A DNA stretch of 64,000 bases from Xestospongia muta (taxonomy: Eukaryota > Porifera > Demospongiae > Haplosclerida > Petrosiidae): positions 4,047,214 through 4,111,213 of the forward strand of contig OY848924.1 in assembly GCA_963693285.1 (NCBI GenBank), read 5' to 3'. Both the position numbers and the translations under genes were made by a program. This document shows positions 11,401 to 26,400 of this stretch, one piece after another. Each line of letters starts with the position of its first letter. Position 1 is the stretch's first letter. Below the pieces are notes generated by a model. The model worked only from the letters and a program-made list of their open reading frames with translations. It was not told the origin of the DNA and searched no databases.

Positions 11401-14400
11401 CAATCTCCTAAAAATAAGACAAGACCCTTTTCTCCAAGAATGGTCAAAAACCTCAACACAGTTGATCGGTCTGACAAAAGACATGGCTCATTCATATTGT
11501 CAATTCTTGAGCAGAGGTCATCTAAGCCAATGGCAACAAGTTGAAGCTGTTGAAGGAAAGCATGTAGACAATGACAGTGGTAGCTTATTTTATCTTCTCT
11601 GTCAATAACAGCTTCACAGCTCTTCTTTAGTGTAGTCATACATTTTTTAACACCTTTACCTCCTGATCTATGGCAGTCCATTGCCAGGAAACCAGTATAA
11701 TTCTGATCACGAATGGCACTATTTGCAATTTCATTAATAAAAGATTCGTAATCATTTTCACGTGGCAAAAGATCAATATGGCTTCCAACAATGATAACTT
11801 GACTGGGGATACTTAAATTAGAGCTAACATTCTCAATAAAATTAAACCAGAAGTACAGGTCCCTCTTTATTATCTCTTTCTCATCAGTAAGATTAGTTAC
11901 AATTACAAAGACAGCTGGTGACCTCAACAAAAGAGTTTCCAATACTGCAGCATGGCTACTGTAATATTCTGCATGTCCAGCAAAATCGAAAATGACAATG
12001 TTTCCTATTTCCCCACTACGTATGCTGTGGTAGTCAATTCCAGTGGTTTGTAATACAACACCTTTAACACATTCTTCTGGATTATAGTTATGAAAAGACC
12101 ATTTGTCAGCACGATAAGATATAACAGCAGCTAAAGAGCTTTTACCAGCATTTGTTTTTCCACAAAGGAATAGTTTGGCATATGACTCTACTGGATACTC
12201 TATATTATGTGGAAGAAATGGTTGAAACAACTTTAGTAACTGGAATTGGTCTTTAAGATTTGGTGGAAAAAGCTCTAACGGTATTTGATGACGGTTGTTT
12301 ACAGCCAGTGGATTTAACTTCACATCATTTAACAGGCATTGTATTGTGTTCTTAGTACCAGGTGGGGAGGCAAAACGTGATTGAATTAAAATTCCACCAC
12401 ATAAGCAAGCAGAATGCAATAGAGTATTGCCATCCTAGAAAAAGAAGTAAACACATAACACATAGGTCTAGATGAGAACATGGAGCAAGATAATTTGCTA
12501 TAATATTTTATTTTATAATGATGTCATTATTGATATCTCATGGATACAAAATTCTTAACAAGAAGGTGAGAAAGATATTAAGATATTAAAACTGAAAATA
12601 TTAATAACACAAAATAGTTGTATCTATATTTTTATCATAGACAATAATATAACAATTACATATTGAGTATAATGACAGAAAGATAATGATACTTTGATTA
12701 GTCATACTTCCATTGACTGCTAGTGTTGTCATGTGTTATTATAAGATAATGTATCTTGTCTTCATGGCTAGTTTGTTTTAATTACCTGACATGTTGCACA
12801 TGTCAGGTGGTCCTAGGATTGTTTAGGATCACATGTTAATTAACAGGAATGTCTATTTTACATAACTGCTTTTGTGTATTTGAGAACAACAATCATGTAG
12901 TCAAAGGACACTCTATTTATATATTGCACAATGTTTTTTCTTACTCTTACAATTCTGTTTGAACCACGATAGCTATAAAACTGGAATGTTTGAAAAGATT
13001 ATTTTTAAACAAATATACTCATTTCCAAAGTAAAGCCTAGACGAAAAGATTATTTGATTTCAAGGGAAATCTAGCAAATTTACAAGTTATAGAAAGAAAC
13101 TAATCACAACATATTCATATGTCCACCTCAGAAAGTATTTATCAAATGTGCTCTAGAGGGAGGGAGACATTATGAGGTCGTCTGTCGTCATTCAGTCAAT
13201 ACAGTCAGAGTAGTTAAAGAGGACACTTTTCTGGGAAACGTGGAAGCTGAGATAGCAGTAATGAAAAGAGAAAAACATCCATGGTAAGTGACTATCTCAT
13301 TAAATAGTCTAAATCTATGTTTTAGGATCAACACAGGAACAGATATAACTTTGTTAAGATTATTAATAAGACTAACTAAAGTTTTGCTCATGCTGTCTAC
13401 ACATATATAATGTGGCCCAAATTGTAGCTGTTTTCACTGAACAGTTTCTAGGAATCATGGAATATAAAAAAAGTTGTCAGGGAAGAGATGTAAGATATGA
13501 AAGGATTGGACAAAGCCTTAGTGGGACATCCAGCAATACAGGCACTGAACCTAGTAACATGTGTGTACAAGGTGAAAAAAGACTATTCAGAGAACACACT
13601 GTCATTATATCCTAAATTATTCAAAGGACTGAGTAATTTAACAGGTAACTATACAATAAGGTAAAGATGATGTCCAGCCCTGTACAATGTTTGATACAAA
13701 TTTCCAATAGTACTGTACAAACCACTTTGATTACTTGTAGAAATGATCCCACTAATTACCACACATTAGAGAACCAATATTTATATCCAAATACTAATTG
13801 ATGTGAATACATGTGCTAGATATATGACAAAGTATGTAACAAAAGGTGAACTATCTTAAAAGCTCATTATCATCAATTTTTAATCCTGTATTAATCACCA
13901 TGGTGACAACAACACTACTTATAAAGCATTACAAGGTGCAATGTTATGTTGTGTTGACAAACATGATTACAGTACTCAAGAAACAGCATATCTGCTACTC
14001 CATCTACTGCTGGTAAGTTGTACTACAATTTTGTAATAATCATCTAATAAACAAAACAAAATCTTCCAAGCAAACAAGCTTCTTATGTAATAGACAATAA
14101 TGACAACCTTGCAAGGTACAGATGGCAATAGGATATTTTAGGAACATATGTACATGTACTTTGTTTATATGAGCTAGTACATTCCCAACCAATAACAATA
14201 TGTGATATGTTTATATCATATAACAGTTCACAATATTAGTGGGTTCACAGTCAACTGTATGTACTACAACATATCTTGTTTACATTACTATATATAGTAA
14301 TGTGAAAAATTAATATTGTAGTACATACAAGTATTGAGACATAACTGAATCCTTAGCATTTACTCATTAATAAGACAATGAGAGGGATATAGTGCTGAGA

Positions 14401-17400
14401 ATTCTTATTACAATTAAACTGAGATTATATTATATTACTTGCTTTGACCACACAGTGCATTATGTATTTCTTTTGTATACTTGTATTCACTATGGTTAAC
14501 AAGATGTCTTTCTTCACTATCTATAGTGAGAACAGGTTTGTCACTGTGTTATTTGTACAGCAGGTTGTGGCATTGTGATAATCACAAAGGTTGTGGTATA
14601 TTATTTGCTATAGTAACAATTGCTATGGTGACACAGATGCTGTTTATATAGTGATTATTGCTATGGTGACAAATACACTGATGCTGTAGTAAATTATGAG
14701 CTGTTGTTATTTCTATGGATTATATGATTTCTTGGATTTTGTGATTTCATGTGTACCATTGGTATTGAAATTCATACATTTTTCATGATAATTGATGAAT
14801 ACATATGAATTGAACATCTAGTATGTTTTGGTATTGTTTTTGACAAATTTAGAATAGCTCGGCAATAAATGTTTTTCTGTCAAAATATGTATAATATGAC
14901 CACAGTGACTAAACTCTATACTTTTTGGTAGAAATTATTTTTTACAAACTGATATGTCTTGTAATACAAATTACTGTGACTTACTTCATCTTTAGTGTTG
15001 ACATCAGCTTGTCCAACTTCAATTAGCAATTTTATTGTGTCAGCATGACCATTCTCTGCTGCAAGATGTGCAGGTGTACGTCCTAACTAGAAACATAAGA
15101 GACAAAGTTATTTAATTACAAAATTACATAAACTATTAGACAGTAAACTATATAGTCAATGGAACCAGTCATCAGTACATATCATCATAATAATTCTATT
15201 ACATTGTATAATACAAGAAGTAACCCTACAACATACTCTACATATTCAATACAAACTACTAATAGCAGCTAATATTGATAAACAAACTGTAGTAGTAACA
15301 TATTCTCTTTATTAGCTCTATCTCATTCAATGATGTCACTATATGACATTATTATTGAGACACTAAACAAGCTAACATATTAATATACACAAATTCTATA
15401 TTAAAGAAAACAATACAAACTCATGAACAATACCACATCATAAACCACACCCCTTGATTTCTAAAGAATTATGATATCATATTTTGCACACTTATTTAAG
15501 GAAACAACCACACATGTTGTACTTAGAAATTTAAAATAAAATGTATGTGGTTGCTACGTGTCAAACTTGGCACTGGATGTTTTACCAAATTTGGTATCCT
15601 AGTACAATATAGCAGGTTGTGGCATTGTGATTAAAAATAATAACAAAGGTTGTGGTATATTATTTGCTATAGTAACAGTTGCTATGGTGACACAGATGCT
15701 GTTTATATAGTGATTATTGCTATGGTAACAAATACACTGATGCTGTAGTAAATTATGAGCTGTTATTATTTCTATGGATTATATGATTTCTTGGATTTTG
15801 TGATTTCATGTGTACCATTGGTATTGAAATTCATACATTTTTCATGATGATTGATGAATACATATGAATTGAACATCTAGTATGTTTTGGTATTGTTTTG
15901 ACAAATTTAGAATAGCTCGGCAATAAACGTTTTTCTGTCAAAATATGTATAATATGACCACAGTGACTAAACTCTATACTTTTTGGTAGAAATTATTTTT
16001 TACAAACTGATATGTCTTGTAATACAAATTACTGTGACTTACTTTATCCTTAGTGTTGACATCAGCTTGTCCAACTTCAATTAGCAATTTTACTGTGTCA
16101 GCATGACCATTCTCTGCTGCAAGATGTGCAGGTGTACGTCCTAACTAGAAACATAAAAGACAAAGTTATTTAATTACAAAATAACATAAAATATTAGACA
16201 GTAAACTATATAGTCAATGGAACCAGTCATCAGTACATATCATCATAATAATTCTATTACTTTGTATAATACAAAAAGTAACCCTACAACATACTCTACA
16301 TATTCAATACAAACTACTAGTAGCAGCTAACATTGATAAACAAACTGTAGTAGTAACATATTCTCTTCATTAGCTCTATCTCATTCCATGATGTCACTAT
16401 ATGACATTATTATTGAGACACTAAACAAGCTAACACATTAATATACACAAATTCTATATTAAAGAAAACAATACAAACTCATGAACAATACCACATCATA
16501 AACCACACCCCTTGATTTCTAAAGAATTATGATATCATATTTTGCACACTTATTTAAGGAAACAACCACACATGTTGTACTTAGAAATTTGAAATTAAAT
16601 GTATGTGGTTGCTACGTGTCAAACTTGGCACTGGATTTTTTACCAAATTTGGTATCCTAGTACAATATAGCAGGTTGTGGCATTGTGATTAAAAATAATA
16701 ACAAAGGTTGTGGTATATTATTTGCTATAGTAACAGTTGCTATGGTGACACAGATGCTGTTTATATAGTGATTATTGCTAAGGTAACAAATACACTGATG
16801 CTGTAGTAAATTATGAGCTGTTGTTATTTCTATGGATTATATGATTTCTTGGATTTTGTGATTTCATGTGTACCATTGGTATTGAAATTCATACATTTTT
16901 CATGATGATTGATGAATACATATGAATTGAACATCTAGTATGTTTTGGTATTGTTTTGACAAATTTAGAATAGCTCGGCAATAAATGTTTTTCTGTCAAA
17001 ATATGTATAATATGACCACAGTGACTAAACTCTATACTTTTTGGTAGAAATTATTTTTTACAAACTGATATGTCTTGTAATACAAATTACTGTGACTTAC
17101 TTTATCCTTAGTGTTGACATCAGCTTGTCCAACTTCAATTAGCAATTTTACTGTGTCAGCATGACCATTCTCTGCTGCAAGATGTGTAAGTGTACGTCCT
17201 AACTAGAAACATAAAAGACAAAGTTATTTAATTACAAAATAGCATAAACTATTAGACAGTAAACTATATAGTCAATGGAACCAGTCATCAGTACATATCA
17301 TCATAATAATTCTATTACTTTGTATAATACAAAAAGTAACCCTACAACATACTCTACATATTCAATACAAACTACTAGTAGCAGCTAACATTGATAAACA

Positions 17401-20400
17401 AACTGTAGTAGTAACATATTCTCTTTATTAGCTCTATCTCATTCCATGGTGTCACTATATGACATTATTATTGAGACACTAAACATGCTAACACATTAAT
17501 ATACACAAATTCTATATTAAAGAAAACAATACAAACTCATGAACAATATCACATCATAAACCACACCCCTTGATTTCTAAAGAATTATGATATCATATTT
17601 TGCACACTTATTTAAGGAAACAACCACACATGTTGTACTTAGAAATTTGAAATTAAATGTATGTGGTTGCTACGTGTCAAACTTGGCACTGGATTTTTTA
17701 CCAAATTTGGTATCCTAGTACAATATAGCAGGTTGTGGCATTGTGATTAAAAATAATAACAAAGGTTGTGGTATATTATTTGCTATAGTAACAGTTGCTA
17801 TGGTGACACAGATGCTGTTTATATAGTGATTATTGCTATGGTAACAAATACACTGATGCTGTAGTAAATTATGAGCTGTTGTTATTTCTATGGATTATAT
17901 GATTTCTTGGATTTTGTGATTTCATGTGTACCATTGGTATTGAAATTCATACATTTTTCATGATAATTGATGAATACATATGAATTGAACATCTAGTATG
18001 TTTTGGTATTGTTTTGACAAATTTAGAATAGCTCGGCAATAAATGTTTTTCTGTCAAAATATGTATAATATGACCACAGTGACTAAACTCTATACTTTTT
18101 GGTAGAAATTTTTTTTTACAAACTGATATGTCTTGTAATACAAATTACTGTGACTTACTTCATCTTTAGTGTTGACATCAGCTTGTCCAACTTCAATTAG
18201 CAATTTTACTGTGTCAGCATGACCATTATCTGCTGCAAGATGTGCAGGTGTACGTCCTAACTAGAAACATAAAAGACAAAGTTATTTAATTACAAAATAA
18301 CATAAACTATTAGACAGTAAACTATATAGTCAATGGAACCAGTCATCAGTACATATCATCATAATAATTCTATTACATTGTATAATACAAGAAGTAACCC
18401 TACAACATACTCTACATATTCAATACAAACTACTAGTAGCAGCTAACATTGATAAACAAACTGTAGTAGTAACATATTCTCTTCATTAGCTCTATCTCAT
18501 TCCATGATGTCACTATATGACATTATTATTGAGACACTAAACAAGCTAACATATTAATATACACAAATTCTATATTAAAGAAAACAATACAAACTCATGA
18601 ACAATACCACATCATAAACCACACCCCTTGATTTCTAAAGAATTATGATATCATATTTTGCACACTTATTTAAGGAAACAACCACACATGTTGTACTTAG
18701 AAATTTATAATAAAATGTATATGGTTGCTACGCGTCAAACTTGGCACTGGATGTTTTACCAAATTTGGTATCCTAGTACAATATAGCAGGTTGTGGCATT
18801 GTGATTAAAAATAATAACAAAGGTTGTGGTATATTATTTGCTATAGTAACAATTGCTATGGTGACACAGATGCTGTTTATATAGTGATTATTGCTATGGT
18901 AACAAATACACTGATGCTGTATTAAATTATGAGCTGCTGTTTTTTCTATGGATTAAATGATTACTTGGATTTTGTGATTTCATGTGTACCATTGGTTTTG
19001 AAATTCATACATTTTTCATGATAATTGATGAATACATATGAATTGAACATCTAGTATGTTTTGGTATTGTTTTTGACAAATTTAGAAAAGCTCAACAATA
19101 AATATTTTTCTGTCAAAATATGTATAATATGACCACAATGACCAGGAGCGCATGAGTGTTGCAAAGCAACTTGAAGGAGCGTCAAACTCCCTTAACCAAC
19201 TGTTGTCAAATGAAGGCTTAGAACATATGTCCATATATGGACATAACAGCTAATGGTTTTGAATTTTAATAGCTTCTGGGCTGTAACATCTTAGTTAAGT
19301 GTGCTTTAAATAGACAAATTTAAGATAAGTCAAGAAGATGCCCAAGCGTCCTTCTGAAGACAAGGAAGTCCCTGCTACACGAAAATGGCAGCTGACTCTG
19401 TAAATAGAGCCATGAATGGCTGGATAGATGGAGCATTTTAGGCTTACTGGAAGCCCAAGACGTAAGAACTTTAAAACTAGAAGAAAGCTACAATATAACA
19501 ATGTTGTATCTGTATTCAGTGTATAAAATAACTACTACATCAAAAAGGAATTTTTGTCATGACAAAACCTGGGACTTGTATTATGGCTTTAAGAACTTAT
19601 GTGCTGATTTCACTTCTGCTCATCCTGGATACACAATATATCCAGTATGTCTCAATGGTAGTGCAATTGAGACTTTCCTTAGCCAGGTCAAGCATGCCAC
19701 AACAGGCTAATTAGTCCGGTCAAGCATGCCATATCAGGCCAATTATCATCAGTGAACTAAGTCATTCCCAGAGGTGCTATAATAACTGAGACAAAGTATT
19801 CATGGCAAGCTGAGGCATCATTGTGGAGACAATAGAAATGCACCACATCTTTATACGAAAACCTGATTTGAAAGGAAAACCATACAACTGAAAGAAGTAG
19901 TAACTGTTCATTCTATTAATAATGTTATAATATCAGATAATATTAACCTTAATAGCAAAAGGAGGTTTAATAATGCAAATGATTACTATAAGTAAATGAA
20001 TCAATAATATTATAATTCATTGTTCCATCATGTACTTAGCAGTACTTATGCTACGTAAGTGTATTTTCCTTATATGGAATAATCCCTGACCGTGTTTCGG
20101 TAATGGTTAGAATACAAATATAATAGCAGTTAGATGCTCCTTTGCATCTCTTCGTGACACTCATGCACTCCTGCAGTGACTAACTCTATACTTTTTGGTA
20201 GAAATTTTTTTTTATAAACTTGCCAATTACACATGAAAATCAAATAATGGTCATTATTTAAATATTTTATAGATTTTGAGAGTGTTTATAAAAAATTAAA
20301 AGCATAAAGCTACAAATTTGTCTTAAAACAACAATTCACTCAATTATCATGGTGTTATAAGTAATATTGATATAGTAGTATAATTATTACCATGGAAGTT

Positions 20401-23400
20401 GTTGCTATGGTGATGAATACACAAACACATATCATATACCGAGAATTATTGGCGACGATAAAATTTGGTGGAATTGTAAAAATTAATATTTGAATTTGGT
20501 GGAATTGTAAAAATTAATATTTGGCAAGATTAAATTTGATGAATTTAGCACATGTCTTGTTACCACACCCACATTAATGAAATAAAATGGAGTTCAGGTT
20601 TGATTCTGTTGTTAGAGGCTACCACATGTACAAAAGTGTGCATGTGGCAACTATGTGATAATTTTGACTGTTATTTAATTTGGTGATTTTTTTAAATTTG
20701 CCAAAGCACACACCTTGACTTTTCTAAAGAATTATGATATCATTTTATGTGAACTTAATTGGGAAAACAAGACATGATGCACTAAAAAATTTTGAAAAAA
20801 TATTTGTGTATATGTAGGTTGCTACGCAGCCACTTTTTACTGGATGTTTACCAGTTTTGGTATCCTAGTAATATATTGATTGTCTTCCTGGTTACAATAT
20901 TTGGTATACATTCTAAACAAAATGATCACATAGAACATGCATATAAACTGTTTACTTAAAATTCTTTAGTACAATGTGTGGTTTTTATTAAATAATGCAA
21001 TAATTTTGCTCATTAATATTATTTCTAAACTACAATATCCAACTTCATTAATGGTATCATGACTAACAGACAGTAACCTTGAACACTGTTTGTTAGTTCT
21101 TGTCTTATATATATAGAATAGCCTTGTTACAAGTTACATAATGAAAGTACATCAGTAATACACCTCAAATCATGTGTCTTATTGATTTATTAACCTCATA
21201 TGAAGTAATTGGAACTATTTGATCATCAAAATTTGGTCCAATGATATGTTTTGTAATACAATTACTGTGACTTACTAATGAATCCTTAGTGTTGATATCA
21301 GCTTGCCCCACTTCAATTAGCAATTTTACTATGTCAGCATGACCATTCATTGCTGCATAATGTGCAGGTGTACGTCCTAACTAGAAACATAAGAGACAAA
21401 GTTAATTAAAGTTATTTAATTACAAAATAACATAAACTATTAGACAGTAAACTATATAGTCAATGGAACCAGTCATCAGTACATATCATCATAATAATTC
21501 TATTACATTGTATAATACAAGAAGTAACCCTACAACATACTCTACATTTTCAATATAAACTACTAATAGCAGCTAACATTTGTGACAAGCAAACTGTAGT
21601 AGTAATATATTCTCTTTATTAGCTCTATCTCATTCCATGATGTCACTATATGACATTATTATTGAGTCACTAAACAAACTAACACATTAAGATACACAAA
21701 TTCTATATTAAAGAAAAACAATACAAGCTTATGAACAATAGCACATCACAAACCACATCCTTTGATTATGATATCATATTATGTGCACTTGTTTAGAGAA
21801 ACCACATATGTTGCTCTCAGAAATTTGAAATAAAATGTATGTGCTTGCTATGTGTCTACTTTGCACTGGATGTTTTACCAAATTTGGTATCCTAGTACTA
21901 CATTCATTGGTCTTCTTGGATACCATATTTAGTATACATCCTATACAAATTGATCATGTAGCAAATGCATATAAACTGTTCATTCAAAATTCTTTAGCGC
22001 ACAACATGTGGTTTTATTAAATAATATCAATAATTATGTCCAATCATATTATTTTTAAACCACAATATCTGACTTGATTAATGATATCGTGAGTAACAGA
22101 CGGAAATCTTGAACACTGTTTGTTATATCTGTCTGAGTTGATTGGTCCTTCATTAAAAAATGGTGTTGTATGCATGGAATGTAAAATGAGGTTTTTCCTC
22201 ACCTAATTGTTTGCAATTAGCACTGAGGTACATTTAATGTTATTCATTGTTCGTTCACGTGAATATCATGCAAACAGACCACGTTTTCTTTCGTGCTTGT
22301 GAAAATGCAAAAGAAAAAAGACTGAAATCAAAGGAGATTGTTGCGAATGCCTATGACTATTTTGAGGAAGTCAGCAGGTGTCAACGGACTCAAGGACCTC
22401 TTAAACGAACCTCCGATGTCACAGGAGTTTCACATACTAGCATCAAGAGGCTAAGGCGAGAGAGAAAGTTGACACTGGTGGAGCTGCGTTTTCAACTCCA
22501 ACAAATAGATACTGACACTTCAGACACATGTTAGCTGATGATTTTGATCATGAAGCCATCAACGAAAAATCACAAAAGACTATACCTAATTATTATTTCA
22601 ATGAATTTACAATAGAACATCTGTTCATAATATTATGAAAGGCACTAAAGTGCCGAACCTCGCTGTAGTTTCTAAGTTATTTATAAATTCTATGCCAGCT
22701 TAGGCCCAGCTATGATGTTGTTATTACAAGAAAATTTATTAACATTCCAGAAGGTGTGGTTATAAAATGGTAAGCTTTGTCATTCTGTATATGCTCATTA
22801 ATTGTTGCTTGATTTCTAGCTTTGCCATCTTTGTGAAGCAGTAACTGAGTAAGTGATAGTATCATTCAATTGCCAAGCAAGATTAAGTGCTAATTTCGTG
22901 ATGAAAAGTTTCTCTAAGTCTTTACATGACCCTTTAAAATGTATCAATATTTCATATACAAAATTTATTGTAACTTGAAGATGAAACGTTCTTTGGAAAC
23001 GTCCCATAGTACAAATATAAATCGATATATTATCTATTAGTAGCAGTCTTTTCAGTGCTTGGAGACGTTTCCTGAATGCGTTACTTCGCTCCAAGTCCAA
23101 AAAACATTTTTCAGAACTTTCTAATGATTACATGATGTATAATACAAGAAGTAACCCTACAACATACTCTACATATTCAATACAAACTAGTAATAGCAGC
23201 TAACATTAGTGACAAACAAACTGTAGTAGTAACATATTCTCTTTATTCGCTCTATCTCATTCCATGATGTCACTACATGACACTATTATTGAGTCACTAA
23301 ACAAGCTAACATATTAAAACACACAAATTCTATATTAAAGAAAAACAATACAAGCTACTGAACAAATACCACATCACAAACCACACCCCTTGATTTCTAA

Positions 23401-26400
23401 AGAATCATGATATCATATTATGTGTACTTATCTAGGGAAACCACACAAGTTGCATTAAGAAATTTGAAATAAAATGTATGTGGATACTATATGTCTACTT
23501 TGCACTGGATGTTTTACCAAATTTGGTATCCTAGTACTATATTCATGGATACTATATTTAGTATACATCCTATACAAATTGATCATGTAGCAAATGCATA
23601 TAAACTATTCATTCAAAATTTTTTAGGACAACATGTGGTTTTATTAAATAATGTCATAATTATGTCCAATCATATTATTTCTAAACTATATTATCTGACT
23701 TAATTAATGGTATTGTGACTAACAGACAGAAACATATTCTTTTTGTTAGTTCTATGAACTTCTATCTCATTCAATGATGTCACTATATGACATAATTATT
23801 GAGTCACTAAACAAGCTCACATTAAGACACTCAAATTCTATATTAAAAAAAACAATACAAGCTCTCGACCAATACCATATCACAAACCACACTACTTTAC
23901 TCTATACATAATACAAACCTCATCACAAATATTGGGGTCTGCCTTAGCTGTTAAGAGTAACTGAACTATCTCAATGTGTCCTGCACTTGAAGCTAAATGC
24001 AAAGCACTCTGATGAGACTATAGAAAGAATAAACAGTAAATAATGTGGCTACAAATTATTATTATTAATAAATGTTTAATATTACAATAAAGTTTCAAAC
24101 ATTTCCTAACCCTTGCTAATGAAAGATAACAGACAAAGGAGACATCATTACTGTATATAAATTACTAACACATAGTAGGTAGTATTGGTGACATTATATT
24201 TTAACATTTCTAATATAGGCATGTCTCTAATATAGACAATACTCCTGTCAATATGTACGTTTGCCTGTTCTAATAATAGGCATCCTCTGGCTTCATAATT
24301 AATTTTACGGGCACCTAATTAATTAAAATTAAAATAGACTAATCTTTTTGTTATAGGCTACAACAATTTATATTTTGTCAGTTCTGGACCAGCAGATGAT
24401 GTTTCTGTTAGATACCTACCCAGTCATAGAATATACCAAAAAGAAGCTTTCCTTAGTATATATAAATTATTATGATCTCAGTACCCAAGACAATATATAA
24501 ATCTACTGCCCATATAAAACACAGCCATTAATTAAAGTTAATATAGTTGACTATATGTTACTTTTCAGAAACATTGATCTTTATCACACTACTTAATTAT
24601 AGCACATAACATTTATAGTGATACTTTCTTCATAAACACAATGTTTATGATCATAAAATGTATAGTATAAAAACAGGTGTGCTCATTGAAGTATATATAG
24701 TACACAATGAATATTGTATAGTGGCTTTGTGGATTAAACTACTGGTATCTACACAAAATATTACAATGTCTTAGTATGTTATTTATCAAAATTATTAGAT
24801 GACAATGTCATCATATCATGACATCATATCAGTATAGCTTTATAGGATTTTTATGACAATCAAAATACTTCACTTTACATTACACTGAGTATTATATGAC
24901 TTATCATGAAAATATTACCATATATGTGGTATATTTCGCGTGGATTTAATTTTGCGAATTTTGTGATTTGAACAAATTTGCAAAATTAAAAATCCACGAA
25001 CATTTATATTCCTTAGAAAAATGGGTGTGTCACTTATAGGGCATGTCATGTAAAAGGCGTGGTATAATTGGCACATGGCACAATGGCTACTTTGTTTCTA
25101 CTTTGCATGAAAGGATTTCTCATAGAAATTGTGTCCAAATTTCTTTATAAACGTGGTGGCCACGTATTGCAAAGTCCACAGAGAATGAGGAAGACATCAT
25201 TGATAATGACTCAAGAACACGTTTGTACTATGGGTAGTGGTTAACTATTAGACCACGTCCGTTGATGATTGGGCGGTCACGCCTATTAATAATTTGTCGC
25301 ACACACCTCAACCACAAAAATAGATCCATCTTGATAATTCACATTTGCCTTCTTTTGAATACTGTCTTTTACAATGTTTATCAGTCCTCTGTCTGCAGCT
25401 GCTAACATAATTTCATTCTAATAAATAACAACAAGTAAATACAGATAATATACATCATAATAAATACAACAGTATATACAAGTGTTGAGTTTAATTACAT
25501 ATAATTGTGACTAGTAAATAAACCACTAATTAATTTCCCAGTTCTTTATATATACATGTATTCTTCTAATAATTATAGTATAAATGGTTGACACAAGTCT
25601 ATCAGCTTTACTGTATACTGTACATTAGTGTGACATAATATACTTTAAACTAATGCTATAGTTAGTAGCTAGGAATAAGAAAGGTAGTATGGAGAAAACT
25701 AGACATAAACAATATATGTATTGATATGTGTATTAGGACTTGGTAATAACTAGGAGACATTTTCATGTAGTATACAAGTATGTACATGTACATGATATCA
25801 ATATAACAAACAAGTATTCTAGTAATTATAAATATTGACCTCAACTACATACTATACTTGTATACACTTACATAATTAGGAGTAGCTCCTGTATTTTCAA
25901 GAATATGTGCAATTTCGTTGTGACCATTGATGTAAGCTATAGTATGAGGTGTTGTATAAGGACCCATTAGAGACTATATGATAAACAAAGATATTGTAAT
26001 ATATGAAATAAATCCAATTACATATGTGTGTATACACAATACAAACACAGCTAAAAATAATTTTACTCACTAAATCTACATATTTTAAATTAATTACTAA
26101 GTTAGTAAACACAAATAATAACAGACTAAATAATAAACTAATGAGATCTTACATTACAATAACGACATTTTAAGTTTGCTCCATTCTGGAGTAATTGTTT
26201 CACTTTGTCTACATTTCCATCTCTAGAAGACTCCCAAAGTTCATAGTCCTATATAATAATAAAAAAGTCATTACATTTAAGAATAGTAAATCATACAGAC
26301 TAATAAAACTATAGGACTAGTAAAATACACAATACACAAAGTGAGAATATTTATATAAAAATAACAAAATGTAATAAGGATTATAACTAACAGACAATTT

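Larger units (their letters stand above)
12435..14984. other. Intron of gene A with a 1.3-kb transposon-filled insertion
   Basis: Intron between the Roc exon and the nearest ankyrin exon. The flanks match gene B's intron, but 12862-14161 has no counterpart there (B passes directly from about 51874 to the equivalent of 14162). The extra segment holds gypsy and Helitron remnants, described separately. A short piece near 13188-13289 ends in a donor-like GTAAGT but was not identified. Confidence 0.6.
14985..19135 (-). repeat. Tandem 1,058-bp exon-plus-intron repeat, four copies
   Basis: The ankyrin exon starts at 15086, 16144, 17202 and 18260 are each exactly 1,058 bp apart. The introns differ by only a few substitutions per kilobase by eye, and even short intron motifs recur (for example ACCAAATTTGGTATCCTAGT near each unit end). 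All exons have phase-0 ends and a length that is a multiple of 3, so adding a unit adds one ankyrin repeat without a frameshift. Less similar relatives of the unit lie at 21276-22130, 23130-23700 and 53819-55980. Confidence 0.92.

Noticed and set aside
11257..11544. 95-codon plus-strand frame opposite the Roc-COR exon
   Set aside because: Shadow of the gene A exon; not kept open with its own signals in gene B and no known domain.
13412..13615. 67-codon plus-strand frame
   Set aside because: It is in a different frame from the gypsy pol sequence, which carries the recognisable motifs.
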